Positions 45,705-59,269 of a DNA stretch of 64,000 nt are shown here, piece after piece. A program made the translations under genes and the position numbers. Every line of letters starts with the position of its first letter. Position 1 is the first letter of the stretch. The notes below the pieces were generated by a model. It had not been told where the DNA came from and did not search any database. It saw only the letters and a list, made by a program, of their open reading frames with translations. This DNA is from Hyperoplus lanceolatus (taxonomy: Eukaryota; Chordata; Actinopteri; Uranoscopiformes; Ammodytidae), in NCBI GenBank assembly GCA_026929865.2, contig CM049395.1:33521501-33585500 (forward strand), written 5' to 3'.

Positions 45705-48700
45705 TCAGTGTGATGAATAATTCTCTGGAAGCTCGTCCAGGGGGATGACTGTGTATTCTGCTGCCTTGCCATTCTCCCTGGGGCCGCCTGTGCTCAGGAA
45801 CGTCTCCATCTCTACCTCCCTCTGCTGGTTCGATGAATTAGTCTTGTCCGCGCCCTTGGACGCCTGGCTTGGTCCGTTCCACCTACACAAGAAGGAACGA
45901 TGATGATTAAGTTCTATGCTCATAGTAGTTTTAATCAAAATATATAGGTTGTGTTTGTTGTAATGGTATTATTCAATCTTACTTGTCCCTTGTAGCGATG
46001 GCAACAAATAGCATAACCAGTGCTGCAACGCCAACAATGAAACCGACGATGATCATCCAACCTGGAAATAGGAACAAATGAGGAAAAAATAAATAAGATG
46101 GACTTGTCATAAAAGTGTGCAAGAATCACTCTATTAGGTTTATTAATGCATTATTTTTCTTGACTCACCTGGAGTACTGTATCCTTTGTGAACGGGTAAT
46201 GCAGTATGTGAAGATATTTCGTCTGGCTTTTCAGAATCCCCCTCATTGTTTTGGGCTAATTCTGTAATTACGTCAAAACTTCGACCCTTTGGCGGGCGTT
46301 TAGCGTCCGAGGAGTTTGATGGTGCAGTGGTTGCTTCTTCATTGGAGCCAGCAATGGTACTGGAGCTTGTAGGAGGGCTCTCTCCATCTTACAAAATAAA
46401 ATATAATGTTAAAATACAGACTGGTGCATTCCAACTTTTTTGGCAGCTAACAGCTTACAAACAAAGCAATATCGATGAGTTCAGATGTCTGTGAGTTGTT
46501 AGCAGTTCTACCGAAGAAAGATGACCCTCGTACCATCTCAGGTGGTTTCATTTAAATACACTGTTAAGGGCCCACATGCGTATGTGCATAACATGTGCTT
46601 AAGCCTAATATAATTGTTTTCTTATAACACTTTTATACTGTGTTCTTTTTCTTGTGGGGTTACGCAGGATTGCCATTTTGTTCTTTTATATTTGTTGACT
46701 AAGAATTGAAAATTACAGGCTAAAACTTCTGCAAAGATCAATACAGACAATATCATAGAGTTTGTAGGCATGGCTATTCGAGCAGGTAGAGGATATTTAC
46801 CTTTAGTAGGACCTGAATTCCACTGCCCCATTCCTGATCCTGATCCATAGTCAAATTCTTCAATTCCTGCAAACATCTGCGTTTCGTTGCGTGTGATAAA
46901 ATCGGAAGTGGAGGTTGATGAATCGGTGCTAGTTTCTGCTTCAGGACTAGAAGTGGTATTGGAGCTCGTAGTAGTATGTTCCTGGCCAAACATCTCGCCA
47001 TCTCCAGACCCATAATCAGAACTCTGGGAGTCAAAGCCCGAGGCAGTGGTAGTTTGTGGGACAGTGGTTTGGTCTGGTGTGGTGCTGGCTAGGGCTTCAT
47101 CTGGCTGAGCTGGAGAGCTATTGCAAGGTATTGTGGTCGATGGTGTATCCGAACTGGGGACCTCAGTGTTACTTGGTAACACTGTGGAAGCATGCGAGAC
47201 ACTCTGAGTTGTGGTGGCATGGTGGTTATCTCCATGCTCGAAAGACAGAAAGGTTACGGACTCGCTGCTCTCCCCGCTGCCCTCTTCTTCGTCACTTTCG
47301 TTGGAGTCAGAAGATGACTGCTCCGACGCTTGAACGGTTGTGTTACGTCTGGGAGATTCAGTCGTGAGCACAGAGGGGAAAGGCGAATCGATGAGAAAGC
47401 CGTCCGTCAAGACCTCTCGGAGAACTTCATCCTCCGCTTTTGCTTTTGGAATCTGGGTCAAGGCTAAGGAAAAAGAGAGATGGAAAAAAACACAGGTTAC
47501 CTCAAGTGTTTACCATTACCAGCCTTGTCATGAGCCGAAAGGAAAATTACCAAGCCCGATTGATGTATTTCAAACGTACCACACAGGGCTTACGTGCCAG
47601 TGCTACGCCCCAAAACTCTTGTATAAACTTGTCATCTTCTTTGATGAGGTGTGGATAGAGGCGGCAATGATTAACCCGGGTGACTAATCGTCATGACGGG
47701 TAAACAAAAGAGAGGGCAGCCTCATCAAAGCATCAGTTTTGGCAACAGCATACCGCACGTTTGACACACCTTGTACGAGAGGGCTAACCACGACTGTTTG
47801 TTTGGGCTGTTTTTTTTGGAACGAAGCCGTTTTGTGCCGTTAAAGAGGAGGAAGCAAAAGGACACATTTCTTTTGACAATTTGATTTACTATACTGTATA
47901 ATTAGTGCATAATCTATTTTTTCGCTCATTTAAAGTGTGTTAAGTGTCTAATTATGTAACTGTATTAATAACGGTATAAGGATATCGGTCTAAGGGACCA
48001 TTTTCCTCTAGAATGTTTACTTTAGTCTATACTGTTTAAAATTGTTTGCTGATTCTTTAAAGCGAACCTATGATACTTTTTGACTTTTATGACCTATAAA
48101 CGTTGTTATGATGATTTATAGTCATGTTTAACCATACTAGATTATCAAATAATGACGTACATGCATTTCAACGTATTCCCTGCTTACCGTCTGGGGTGTC
48201 TGTGCAGAGCACTAGACACTATTCTAGCCAGTCGAGAAGTCACATGTTCAAAGCGGCTTGACGCTTTGTAACATCGTGACGTCGCATGTAACTTGGTGTC
48301 GTCACCACGCGGATGTTTCCATGTATGGTAATGCTTCCACTTTCCTACTCGCGTCTGCCTCGCGCCCTTATAGGTCCATGCTCGCACCTCCCGCCACTGA
48401 AAGTGTTCCGGAAGGAAGGTAACCAATCATAACGAAGTTGGGTTTTCAGGAAGGGAGGGGAGGGGGCGGAAATGTCAAAAGCAAAGTGTTTACAGGGCAT
48501 GCTGGATCGCCAAAATAAGAGAAAGAGCTTCCCAAAAATCTACATAGTTTTTTGTGATGTGATTCGTGTCAGGTTGCTCTATAGCAGTGTAAAACAAGAA
48601 ATTAAGACCAGAAAAGTAGTATAATAGGTCCTCTTTAAATTAACTTGTGATGGATCACTTAACATTGTGTTATTGCTACTAACTGGTACTATGTTAAATG

Positions 48701-49598
48701 ATTTAAGTCAAAAAATATTTAAGATTAAACATAAAGTTAATGATTTTTTTTTAAAAAAGGCCTACGGTTCGGATCAGGCATCACTTCTCTGCATTTCTGC
48801 CCAGTCATTTTCAGTTCTGGTGTTCGCTATGAGGTTACCAGTTGCCCAAACTTGTGTAACAGCTTATTGCTGATCTTTGGTTTCACCTTACTCAAACCAT
48901 ACGCATTAATGCACCTCCTGGATGGGCTTAGAACATTTCACAATGCTCCCTGTGTGTAATATAAAGGTTCCAGTGAAACCTGTGCACCAACAAAGAAATA
49001 CTACTCCGGTATACTGAGATAGAGAGAGAGTGTCTAAGGTAGCCTAAGGTGAAGTGCTGACTCACGGAGTAAGCAAGGGGACAGCATGGTAATTTCAGAG
49101 GTCTGTATCAAAGAATGTGTCAGATTGCAAAACCAATTAGTGCTGAGATGTAGGATGGTAATTTTGCAACAAACAAAAAAAAATAATGGACCAACAGCAA
49201 GTATATGGCATAGTGATAGAAGCAGAAAAAAATGACCTGAATCTGGATCTTAATAAAAGAGTTTAATCCTCAAAGAAAAAAATAACATGGCTACTAAAAT
49301 CAAATAGATAGTTAGACAACAAGTGGTGGTTGAAGGAAATCTACATGTGACAAATTGGTATTGTCCCATGACTTGTGAGGTTACTACTACTAACTTTGAA
49401 ACATACACACAATGCTTTTTATAATAAATAAAATGAGATGCCATACGTATTCAGCAACTGAGAAAAAAACACATACAATAAGAAAGTTGTATTTCGCTTA
49501 CTGTCAACCGGTGTTGAGTGAACAACAGCAAGAAGTCCGAGAATAAGCCCAAAAAGAAGATTCCTCATCTTCATAACAGGAACTCTTGATACAGCCAT
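45705..49598 (-). CDS. CD44-locus type I membrane mucin/proteoglycan lacking a Link domain
   Basis: Minus-strand exons: 49598-49502 (signal peptide, LLFGLILGLLAVVHS), 47463-46801 (Ser/Thr-rich ectodomain), 46387-46169 (stem), 46061-45983 (membrane helix IIVGFIVGVAALVMLFVAIA) and 45882-45705 (tail, TGA). All splice sites are GT-AG with matching phases (1,1,1,2), giving 411 residues. The ectodomain has N-glycosylation sites (RNTT, SNTT, RNET, CNSS) and acidic Ser-Gly sites (EEEGSGES, DYGSGDGE, DYGSGSG) typical of glycosaminoglycan attachment. The tail words REVEMETFL and ENGKAAEYTVIPLDELPE resemble fish CD44 tails as I recall them. The position, convergent with slc1a2 and next to pamr1, is that of CD44. 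No hyaluronan-binding Link exon was found. Alternatives are an unrelated sialomucin or a model missing exons. Confidence 0.8.
48056..48639. mobile_element. 584-bp terminal-inverted-repeat element in intron 1 of the CD44-like gene
   Basis: The left end TTTAAAGCGAACCTATGATA and the right end (reading inward on the minus strand TTTAAAGAGGACCTATTATA) are inverted copies. The interior is CpG-richer than its surroundings and non-coding. The TTTAA-type flanks suggest a TTAA or TWA target. Confidence 0.75.
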
Positions 49599-49680
49599 GG
49601 ACTCAGGTAAACTGTTGAAGTGAGCAGGGACTATTTGGCAACCTGAACTGATACGTGAGTCGGATGAATCATGCCTTGCC

Positions 49681-49687
49681 TTTTATA
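49681..49687 (-). promoter_or_regulatory. TATA box of the CD44-like gene
   Basis: TATAAAA on the minus strand lies 83 bases before the ATG, so initiation is expected about 50 bases upstream of the start codon. It supports 49598-49502 as a true first exon. Confidence 0.65.
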
Positions 49688-49699
49688 CACAGCGGCAGG

Positions 49700-52350
49700 T
49701 AGGTGTTACGTCAGTACAACAATGGATGGCAACACACATACACACACACACACAGGACGGCTGGCACACCTGTAAACACACCCTCTTCCTCACACACTTT
49801 CTCACGCTTATCCCCTCCATCTTCCTCTTCGTCAGACACGGAACAAAAAATTAAGTGGAAATCCAGATGTAAGTTTGTTGTTGTGAAAGAGGAAACGCAA
49901 CAGAAAAGATGCCATCATACTTACAAGATATGGCAGACTTATATAATTAATGTACCCCTTCAGTTTCATGTACTAGACTATAAAATAAAATGACAATAGC
50001 ACTGATGAAGATAAGTTCTGTGTCTTGCTGCACTTCAATATGTATATGAGGCAATGTATTGCATATACAGCAGCCAGATATTAACAAATAAGAAAACACA
50101 ACAACCTAAAATGAAAATAAATACACACCAAACAACCATAGAAATTACCATAAAAATGTACCCGTCATATTCATCATCTTATTCATACATAATAGGCAAA
50201 TGTAAACCTTAATGAATATTAATACATGTTTACAGTAATACATACAACTTAACACAACAGTGAGTACTAGGATGCAAACACATACAAATACAATATATAA
50301 ATATTAGGGCTGTCAAACGATTAACATTTTTAATCAGATTAATCACAGGATTCTGTGGATTAATCACGATTAATCACGATTAATTTTACCATTCAAAATA
50401 TGCCCGAAAAATTCGAATTGTCTCTGTATATTGTTGTATGAATGGAAAGATAAATGACAGAAGGTGGATATGTACATTTAGAATTAGTACGTTTATCAAT
50501 TGAAAATCCAAATGATGGTTTTAATACTGAAAATAAATTTAAATCAAACTAAAATATATAGGCCTACCTAGCAAACCATAATTCAATTGGTCTGTCACCA
50601 TGGGTGGTGATATGTTAAATATAAGAAGAAAAATGTGGCAGTATGTTTAAATGAAATTATGTTATTATCAACTTTTAAACTCAGAAGTGTCAACTAGAAA
50701 GTACAACTTTTTTAATTGAACGGTTTATTACAGCATTTTAATAAATGCAAATGTATGGATGAAAATACCTGGACCTAAAATACGAAATGTGTTCTTGTCA
50801 GCCAAGACGGGCTAAATAACATACACAATGCTAAGCCAGACGTTTAACTAGCAGTTTAAATACAGGCGACATAGTGAAGCTATGTTGTACACCCTGTGAA
50901 ACAGCATTCACTGAAGCATTAAATCTGTTGGATGACAGTTGACTGAGCATGCCATGGAAAAAGTTGTATGTTGTAGTTGGAGACATTATAATTTATATGC
51001 AGCTGCCGAGAAGCACAAAACTCAACACCTTTTTCATTAGTACTTCCTTATCAATCTATCCTCAAACTCTGACGTCACTCTAAAAACAAGTAAGGATCTT
51101 AGTGTTCTTGGTTTTGTTTAAAAAAATGTCACACAAGACTTTTGGCCCCCGCCCACCAGAGAGATTCTGCCTCAAACTGTATATGATATAATAAGGACTG
51201 CTTGGGATCCGTTGGAATTTGGCGGAAATTGATGCGTCACTGCAGAGCATTATCCTCTGGTGATCTGGAATGCTTTGTGAATTTCAGACAGTCGTCATGA
51301 GTTAGTCAGAAAGTGTGGGTGAGCACTTGTCCAGACTTGTACTCCACACCCGAAAAAGTTCATTTCTTGATACTGTTAAGACTGGAATTTCACAATATAC
51401 TACTTATGATACATAAAGGGGAAAACCTTGAGGGCTAAAACACAAATCAAGCATGAGAAAGTTAGCTTTTACTAGACACTGCCAATGAGTCACTATTCAA
51501 ATGGTTCTCAGTATGGTTCTCCAGTGCAAGTGCATTATATTCCGGGAGAAGTCAAATCCTATGAGGCTAAATGTGTGGAGGTCAAGTAATTTTTAGACAA
51601 ATGATTTTAAGGTCCAAAAGTTGAAATACTTGTTTTGCATTAGTAATCCTGAGTCATTCTGCAATGTGTTTCAACATTCTTCAAACTTCAATGGTTTTCA
51701 GCTACCATTAGGGTAACTCAATAATTGAGATATTTGGATTCAGAGCAGCATTTCACTTTGGTTGAAACACTTTTTTTTCAAAAGCAAGCCTTGATGCAAA
51801 AAAAATTAACCTTTGGCTCCTCGTTTTGTGAAGTTTTTCCTCAAATGTAAAGTAAAGTTACATCTTAAAAACTGAAGAAAAAAGTAGACACCAGCAGTGC
51901 TGGCTAAATGTCTCACACAAGACGAACATATAACAGGGATAACATATTCATATTATTTCTATGTCGATTTATGGATAAATATTTGCAAAAAAAGCAGAAT
52001 GTGGGGTCAGGCGAAGGCAGGTCCACAGGGCATGTGCAGGCCAATTGGCAGCCATTGTAACAGACTCGCTCCCTCCCTCCGCCACACTGTTATCTCTTGT
52101 TTCATGGCAGCCGCAATTGATTCGCCTCTACTTGATTATCCAATGGGATCTGAGATCACATCCTCGAGCACAATCATTTATTTGAAGCCGCTAAAGGGAT
52201 TACGTTTATTTTTATTTACACACATCAAACATCATCTATCTCTAAAGCAAGAAACGTCTGGCTGTGTGTCTGTCTGAGTGTGTGTCTGTGGCTCGCATAT
52301 CTCTCTGAATTTTAGTCAGATCGGCATGAGCTTCCGGATATTGCCTGCGC
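49700..52350. other. Upstream of the CD44-like gene, no gene
   Basis: AT-rich, no coding sequence recognised. At 50304-50400, tagggctgtcaaacgatta and repeats of gattaatcac mark the end of a common fish hAT-type repeat whose other end I could not place. Confidence 0.4.
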
Positions 52351-52357
52351 ACAGCAC

Positions 52358-52441
52358 AAAGGTGTGCATCCTTCATTGTGAAGTTTTTAGAAGTACAAAG
52401 GTGTGCAGTCTTCATCCTTCATTGGGAAGTTTTTAGAAGTA
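52358..52441 (+). repeat. Two-copy tandem duplication (about 42 bp)
   Basis: aaaggtgtgc, catccttcattg and gaagtttttagaagtac occur twice in a row with a few differences. Confidence 0.85.
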
Positions 52442-52599
52442 CGTGCGCACACTGAAGGCCACAGTGAGCACAGTGAGAACAGAGCATGAAGTAATCTCTG
52501 AATAAACCCCGCCTCCCTCTGAAGAGCGGGACACACACAGCAAACCGACGCACCTATTGTTACTTCCTCAACAACTCCTCTCCTGCTCCACCTGTCCAC

Positions 52600-52615
52600 A
52601 TTAGTGGTAAGCAAA
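52600..52615 (+). promoter_or_regulatory. Possible 5' splice donor after a non-coding exon
   Basis: A CpG-bearing segment at 52500-52605 with an ETS-like acttcctc ends attagtg and is followed by GTAAGC. It could be a first exon of a plus-strand transcript. No coding partner is seen. Confidence 0.2.
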
Positions 52616-52685
52616 GTGCACTTTACACTATTTTCACTGTAATAATCCAGCACGGGCTCGGATGTTTTATTTCCGCCCAAGTCCC

Positions 52686-52864
52686 ACACACTGCTACTGA
52701 CACGTTAACTAAACCGAAAACCCGAGCGCAAGTCTACCCCCCCCCCCGACACACACACACACACACAGCTGACTGCTACTGACACGTTAACGTGAAAAAA
52801 AGCTAAGCTGAAACGCACACACACACACACACACACAGCTGACTGCTACTGACAAGTTAACGTT
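52686..52864 (+). repeat. Three-copy tandem repeat around CA runs
   Basis: The unit ctgctactgacacgttaac occurs at about 52692, 52774 and 52844. The last two copies are each preceded by a CA run and agctga. The block includes a C-run at 52737-52747. Confidence 0.85.
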
Positions 52865-53197
52865 AATTGACAGTTAGCCAAACTCTGTCTTATCTTTCAA
52901 ATACCTAACTGTAATGGTAATTGGGTTGACAAAGTTGTCATGGCGTGCAGCATAGACTCCTTTTATACACAGTGCAGCCATTTACTACATAGGCAACTGA
53001 TTGTAAGTTTGAGTGCAGTGTGCAGTATGGATGGCAGTTTGCAGGGTACCATAATATCAGATTGTATAGGTAACACCTGTACAGCTCGATTCTTCTTTAG
53101 GCTTCAACACTTAATTAATTAACACAGTTTGTGTTTCATTTCACTTAACAAAACACATGGAATTAGTTTGTGGTTATCTTTACACAATACACTAAGG

Positions 53198-54451
53198 CAG
53201 TGGTATTCAAACTGTGGGGCGCGCCCCCCAGGCGGGGGGGGCGCGGATGAATATATGAAAAAACAAAACAATTTATTTTCTTTTTTTTTGAGTTTGTGTT
53301 TTGTATATTAAGATCACGGCATAGCTAGACAAGAGTTCTTCTTCTTCGTTCCTCTCACTGCATTTAAATGCATTCATTATATTACAGAGAAATAGGTCTC
53401 GTTAAAGAAAAAGAGCACCAAGCCCAACCCAGAGGACCCTGCATAATTTTTTTTATTTTAAATTAATATGTTTATGGAAAATCCATGTGTCTTTCTTCAA
53501 TAGCTTCTAATTCATCAGACCCAGTGTCTCCAAATTATTTGTTCAAACAAAATTCCTCATATTTAGCCTCTTAATTTTCCTCTCAAAGTGCATCAGATTC
53601 ATGCATTTCACTTTAAAAAGGTGAAAAAAAATCTACCGGGGGGGTCTGGTTCTCCACTGGATACTATTTTCCTCCATCAGGACATTGGAGGCTCTAGCGA
53701 AAAAACACGTGGTGTGTGAATGACATTAAAGGCCCTGGCAACCCAAATCCACTAAATCCTTGTAACTATGTTATTTGGGGGGTAGAATCAGTGCTAATAT
53801 GTATATGAAAGGTTTTAGGAATAGCTGCCAACCCCCCGCAAACATACTGTCATGTCAGTTGGTCGAGCATTTGAAAAATCCTGATTCGAATGTTGCCTCA
53901 GCTTAGAGCGAGCTATATCTTGGGACGTCACGCGAAGGATCTCTGTTCTAAAATGCATTGAGACGGCCATTTGAAAATTTCTGATTCGAACTTTGGCTTA
54001 CGTCAATATCTTGGGACGTCACACGTTCTAAAAAACAAATATATACAATATCTCTGGAGCCGCGCAAGAGATACAGACTGTCTCTTTGCGCCTGAGCCTA
54101 CACTCACAGCCCCGTCTGAGCGAAGCAGCGCGCACCCCGGTGAAACACTGTGATGGTAACGTTCACAGTGACACCTCGCCGAGCCGCCGTGCAGAAAAAG
54201 CCCAATACGGCATGTGTCACTGCTGCATGTAACAATATTGCATTGGTGATGCATTTTTTTTTTATCAATGTAGCGAGTTATTATTGAAGTGCAGGCAGAG
54301 TTTTTTTTTGTCAGCACTCCCTTCTGAGAATATGTTTCTGAGGCTGGTTTGAACTCATTTGATTGTCTTATTTTATATTTTACTCCTTGTGCTCTTAATT
54401 CAAACCGCATATCGCATCAGCTCACGTGATGAGAAACATAATCAGACTCCG

Positions 54452-54515
<64 letters not shown>

Positions 54516-55467
54516 ATTCCCACTCCTATCCTCAAAAACATTTAAAAATGCATATGTCTAAAATAGATAGCAGATTTTTTTGCAAGTTAAATGGGAAATA
54601 AACTAATAAGATATAACAATAAATATGAGACAGAGATATTTTTTATATATTTTCATTGTGACACTGACACCTGTTTCAATTAAATAGGTTGCGGTTGTAG
54701 TGGGAATACATATCCTACAACTAATTGCAAACCTATATAGGCCTAATAATAATAAGTTACTTTCTGCAAGTGATGTTGAGCTTGCGCTCTCAGCTGTGCC
54801 AAAGCATTCACCGTTGCTAAGGAAACCAGCTACCGTCGCAGCCCGTGCAGCAGTGTGAACTGCCAGTCAGGCTCGTTGTGAGCATGTTCAGCATTTTCAA
54901 GTTTGCGTCTCGTTGTGTGGTGAATCTTTTGTCTGAACTGGGTTTAACCTGCTCAGCACCGTGAGTGAAAGAACGTTCCCCTACAGAATGTTGTTGGCCA
55001 CGCCCACACCACCCTGCAAAATGTTCTAGACAGCAAAAAAGCAGTTTTTTAGAATAAATTTTATAATATTTATGAAAATACATTTTTAATTGGATGACTG
55101 TAAACAGCTTATAGAGAAACCCAACATTAATGTCATATATTTATGTCTGTGGGTTGCCAGAGCCTTTAAACTGGTCAATAATTTGGGCAAGTCTGTCTGC
55201 CTATCTTTGTCACTCCGCTGCACACTCAGTCACTACTATCCATGTTTAAAGGAAGCAGGATTAAAACATTGGATTAAGATGCTAAAATGTATTTAAAAAT
55301 GTCTTTAAAAATGCACGAATGTTTCAAAAATATGTTTAAATCTGTAAAATAATTAAAAGATCTTTCAAAACACACAGGGATTTAGAAAAAATGTTTTTTT
55401 TGGGGGGGGGGGGGCTCCGCTGAAATTTGTTCTCTTTGCTCACTCTCTCACACTTTGAAAACCCCTG
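53198..55467. mobile_element. 2.27-kb hAT element, degenerate
   Basis: It starts CAGTGGTATTCAAACTGTGG and its other end, inverted, reads CAGGGGTTTTCAAAGTGTGA. CACTAAGG is present exactly at both flanks (53190-53197 and 55468-55475), the 8-bp target duplication expected of hAT transposons. No intact transposase is seen. Words near 54775 (DVELALSAVPKHSPLLRK) look like transposase remnants. Poly-G-rich subterminal blocks lie just inside both ends. Part of another MITE family seems to sit at about 54840-54948. Confidence 0.88.
54455..54511. repeat. (CT)n microsatellite
   Basis: About 28 uninterrupted CT units inside the hAT element. Confidence 0.95.
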
Positions 55468-55658
55468 CACTAAGGAATGTTGCACTACTCTTTAGCCAAC
55501 TTCTACAAAGTAAGTTACTGATAATAACCTGTAAAATTAGCCATCAATGATAGCAGCCAAATGTACTGTCTAATATCTTTCTTTGTTTACCTGCTAACTA
55601 CGGGCACTGCACTAGTGATAGAAAACAATACAACTATAGAACTCAATAGATATGTTCA

Positions 55659-57121
<1,463 letters not shown>

Positions 57122-57233
57122 TGAAGACCGCAGTGCATTAATGTGGTGACGTAGGGACGAGAGAGGGGACTGCTAACTGCAGTAACTGTCAGGAAGTTAG
57201 CTAAAAGAACCATTCCACTTACAGCACCTTTAA
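57122..57233. repeat. Interspersed repeat, copy 2 of 2
   Basis: Matches 25837-25945 through GTAGGGACGAGAGAGGGGAC and the ggaagttagctaaaagaacca block. It ends toward acagcacctttaa. Confidence 0.7.
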
Positions 57234-59269
57234 TCCCTGCTGTTATTATTGATTTGTTGGCACCTCATTTCATGATATTCCATCTAATAGTTGATGGCCC
57301 AAGATGAAAAATAAATGTGATCACCAAATAAATGTGCAGCATTGTCTGAGGACCATGGATATATTGTTACATATGTGTACCAAAACACTAAAAGGTTGTT
57401 TTGTAGAACAGCTATACAATTAAAGTTGAACCGTATTTGAGACAGCATTAATAAACTCATCAAACTATACACATAGCAGCTCATCGATGTGATCAAAAAT
57501 ACAGAGGCACTATCAAGGATTGTTGGTCAGTTTCAACTTTATTTCAACCATAAACCTAGTAAGCATGTGGTTGTGCCAACGGCGCATTGGAGGATTGGAT
57601 GACACTTTACTCCAAATCTAAGAGCACACCGATGAGAGAAACACCATCCCTGACATCTGCACAACTGAAGATTGGCCAAAATGGGAAAGTCCATAGAGTA
57701 CTCACACGATTAATTTCAATTTCCCCTTATCCCACACGCAGAAGAACTTGGAGTCTATTCAACAGGAAACAAAGGCAAGCTGTGACGAGAAGTGGCTGTA
57801 TGTGGCAATTGCAACCCACATAGCATGTTTGGACCAGATGCACAAGTCCTCAGTTTAATGAATTACACCTCTATTATTTAAATAGTTTCTGACTTGCTTT
57901 CAATAACATTATATGGGTATGCCTTATTGGGTTGCATATGTAGTATTTGTTATTGTTACAACAGACACATAATGTTCACTATAATATTTCTATATGGGCT
58001 CAACATTAAGTTGGATGTAAAAAAAAAATACTAAAAATTGATTCTCTGTCACTCACAGTATTCAGAGGTAAAGATTAACTAAAACAACACAGCAACACAA
58101 GTTAATAAGAAATAATATAAATGTTATTTCCAGAGTTAATTTCCCTACCATGCACTCTTGTATGACATGTACAACAGCTCTGTAAAAGCTGCATATAAGG
58201 TGAATTTATAATGTAGGTTTGTTATTCAGCTCTCATCTGTCCATAATAACCATTTGATTATGCTTGCATATCTCAGTGTATCTGTGTTATCTTCATTCAA
58301 ATTTGCCGTCTGCACTGTGTGCTCTTGCCAGAGTCAATTCCCTGGTATGTGGCAACATACTTGGTTATGATGATATGATGATTTCATTGGAAAGAGTTGC
58401 CGCATGTTGATTTGATGTTCTAAGGAGGGGAGACGTTCTTAATTATGTTAATTATCCGGGCAGAACTGTGATCATAGTTTGTAGACTGGATTTGAGGTTA
58501 ACAGCTTGCAGGGGGAGATGTGACAAACAAAACAGCAAGCCATCAAACAGAGCAGTGGAGGCTTAATAGGTCATAACACAGGATTTAACAGAGCTTAGAT
58601 GAGGCTGAGGATACTATGTTAATTGACACGGGTGGTGCCGGAGGCAAAGTTTTATAGGAAGAGTACATACAAACAGATTTAATTGCATTAGATTAAAACC
58701 AAGCTATACATATATTTAAATCTGTGTAATTGTACACAGAGGCGTACACTTAGCAAAATAGGCAATTATTATTATTAATTCAACTGCCATAGCCTATTGC
58801 AAGTAGCCTAGCCTACTTGAGACTTTATTTTTTACCTTAATTTTTATTCCAGTCTCTATTTTTCAGCAGAGACACAATAGCCTACATTAGGATATATTTA
58901 AAACAGACAGACACTAAAAAAAGACACTAATCAAGTCTGTTGCCTGCCTACAACAACAATATCCTGAAAAGCTTGAAAGGGGCAGGTGTGAAGCATTTTT
59001 TTATTTGTATTATTGAAACAATTTGTTTGCAAGTTCTGGTCATACAAGAAAACAGGTGTGTAGGATATATTACATATCCGCCATCCTATTGCCGAAAATG
59101 TAGCCTATTAAACATGTTATAATGTAGCAAAAATGACAACGCAGAAAAAGGAGAAGAAAAATTACGTCGCTGTTTGTGTGTCGCACAGTGATGACGCAGT
59201 GTCAGCTGTAACTCTTGCTGGGTGTCCATGGGTTTACGTCGTCTCTTTAAATCATGCTTTAAAACAGAC
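57234..59269. other. Intergenic, nothing recognised
   Basis: AT-rich. A 78-codon open frame at 57587-57823 is Arg/Ser-rich with no recognisable domain; I do not call it a gene. Confidence 0.35.

Noticed and set aside
46622..46800. Continuation of the CD44-like ectodomain frame past 46801
   Set aside because: A good GTAAAT donor at 46800 joins in phase to the next exon. The read-through peptide is not mucin-like and has no domain.
47340..47687. Plus-strand open frame of 115 codons
   Set aside because: It is antisense to the CD44-like exon and intron, with no domain and no splice or start support.
57587..57823. A gene or transposase in the 78-codon open frame
   Set aside because: It has no recognisable motif, a composition like its surroundings, and no splice sites or repeat ends nearby.
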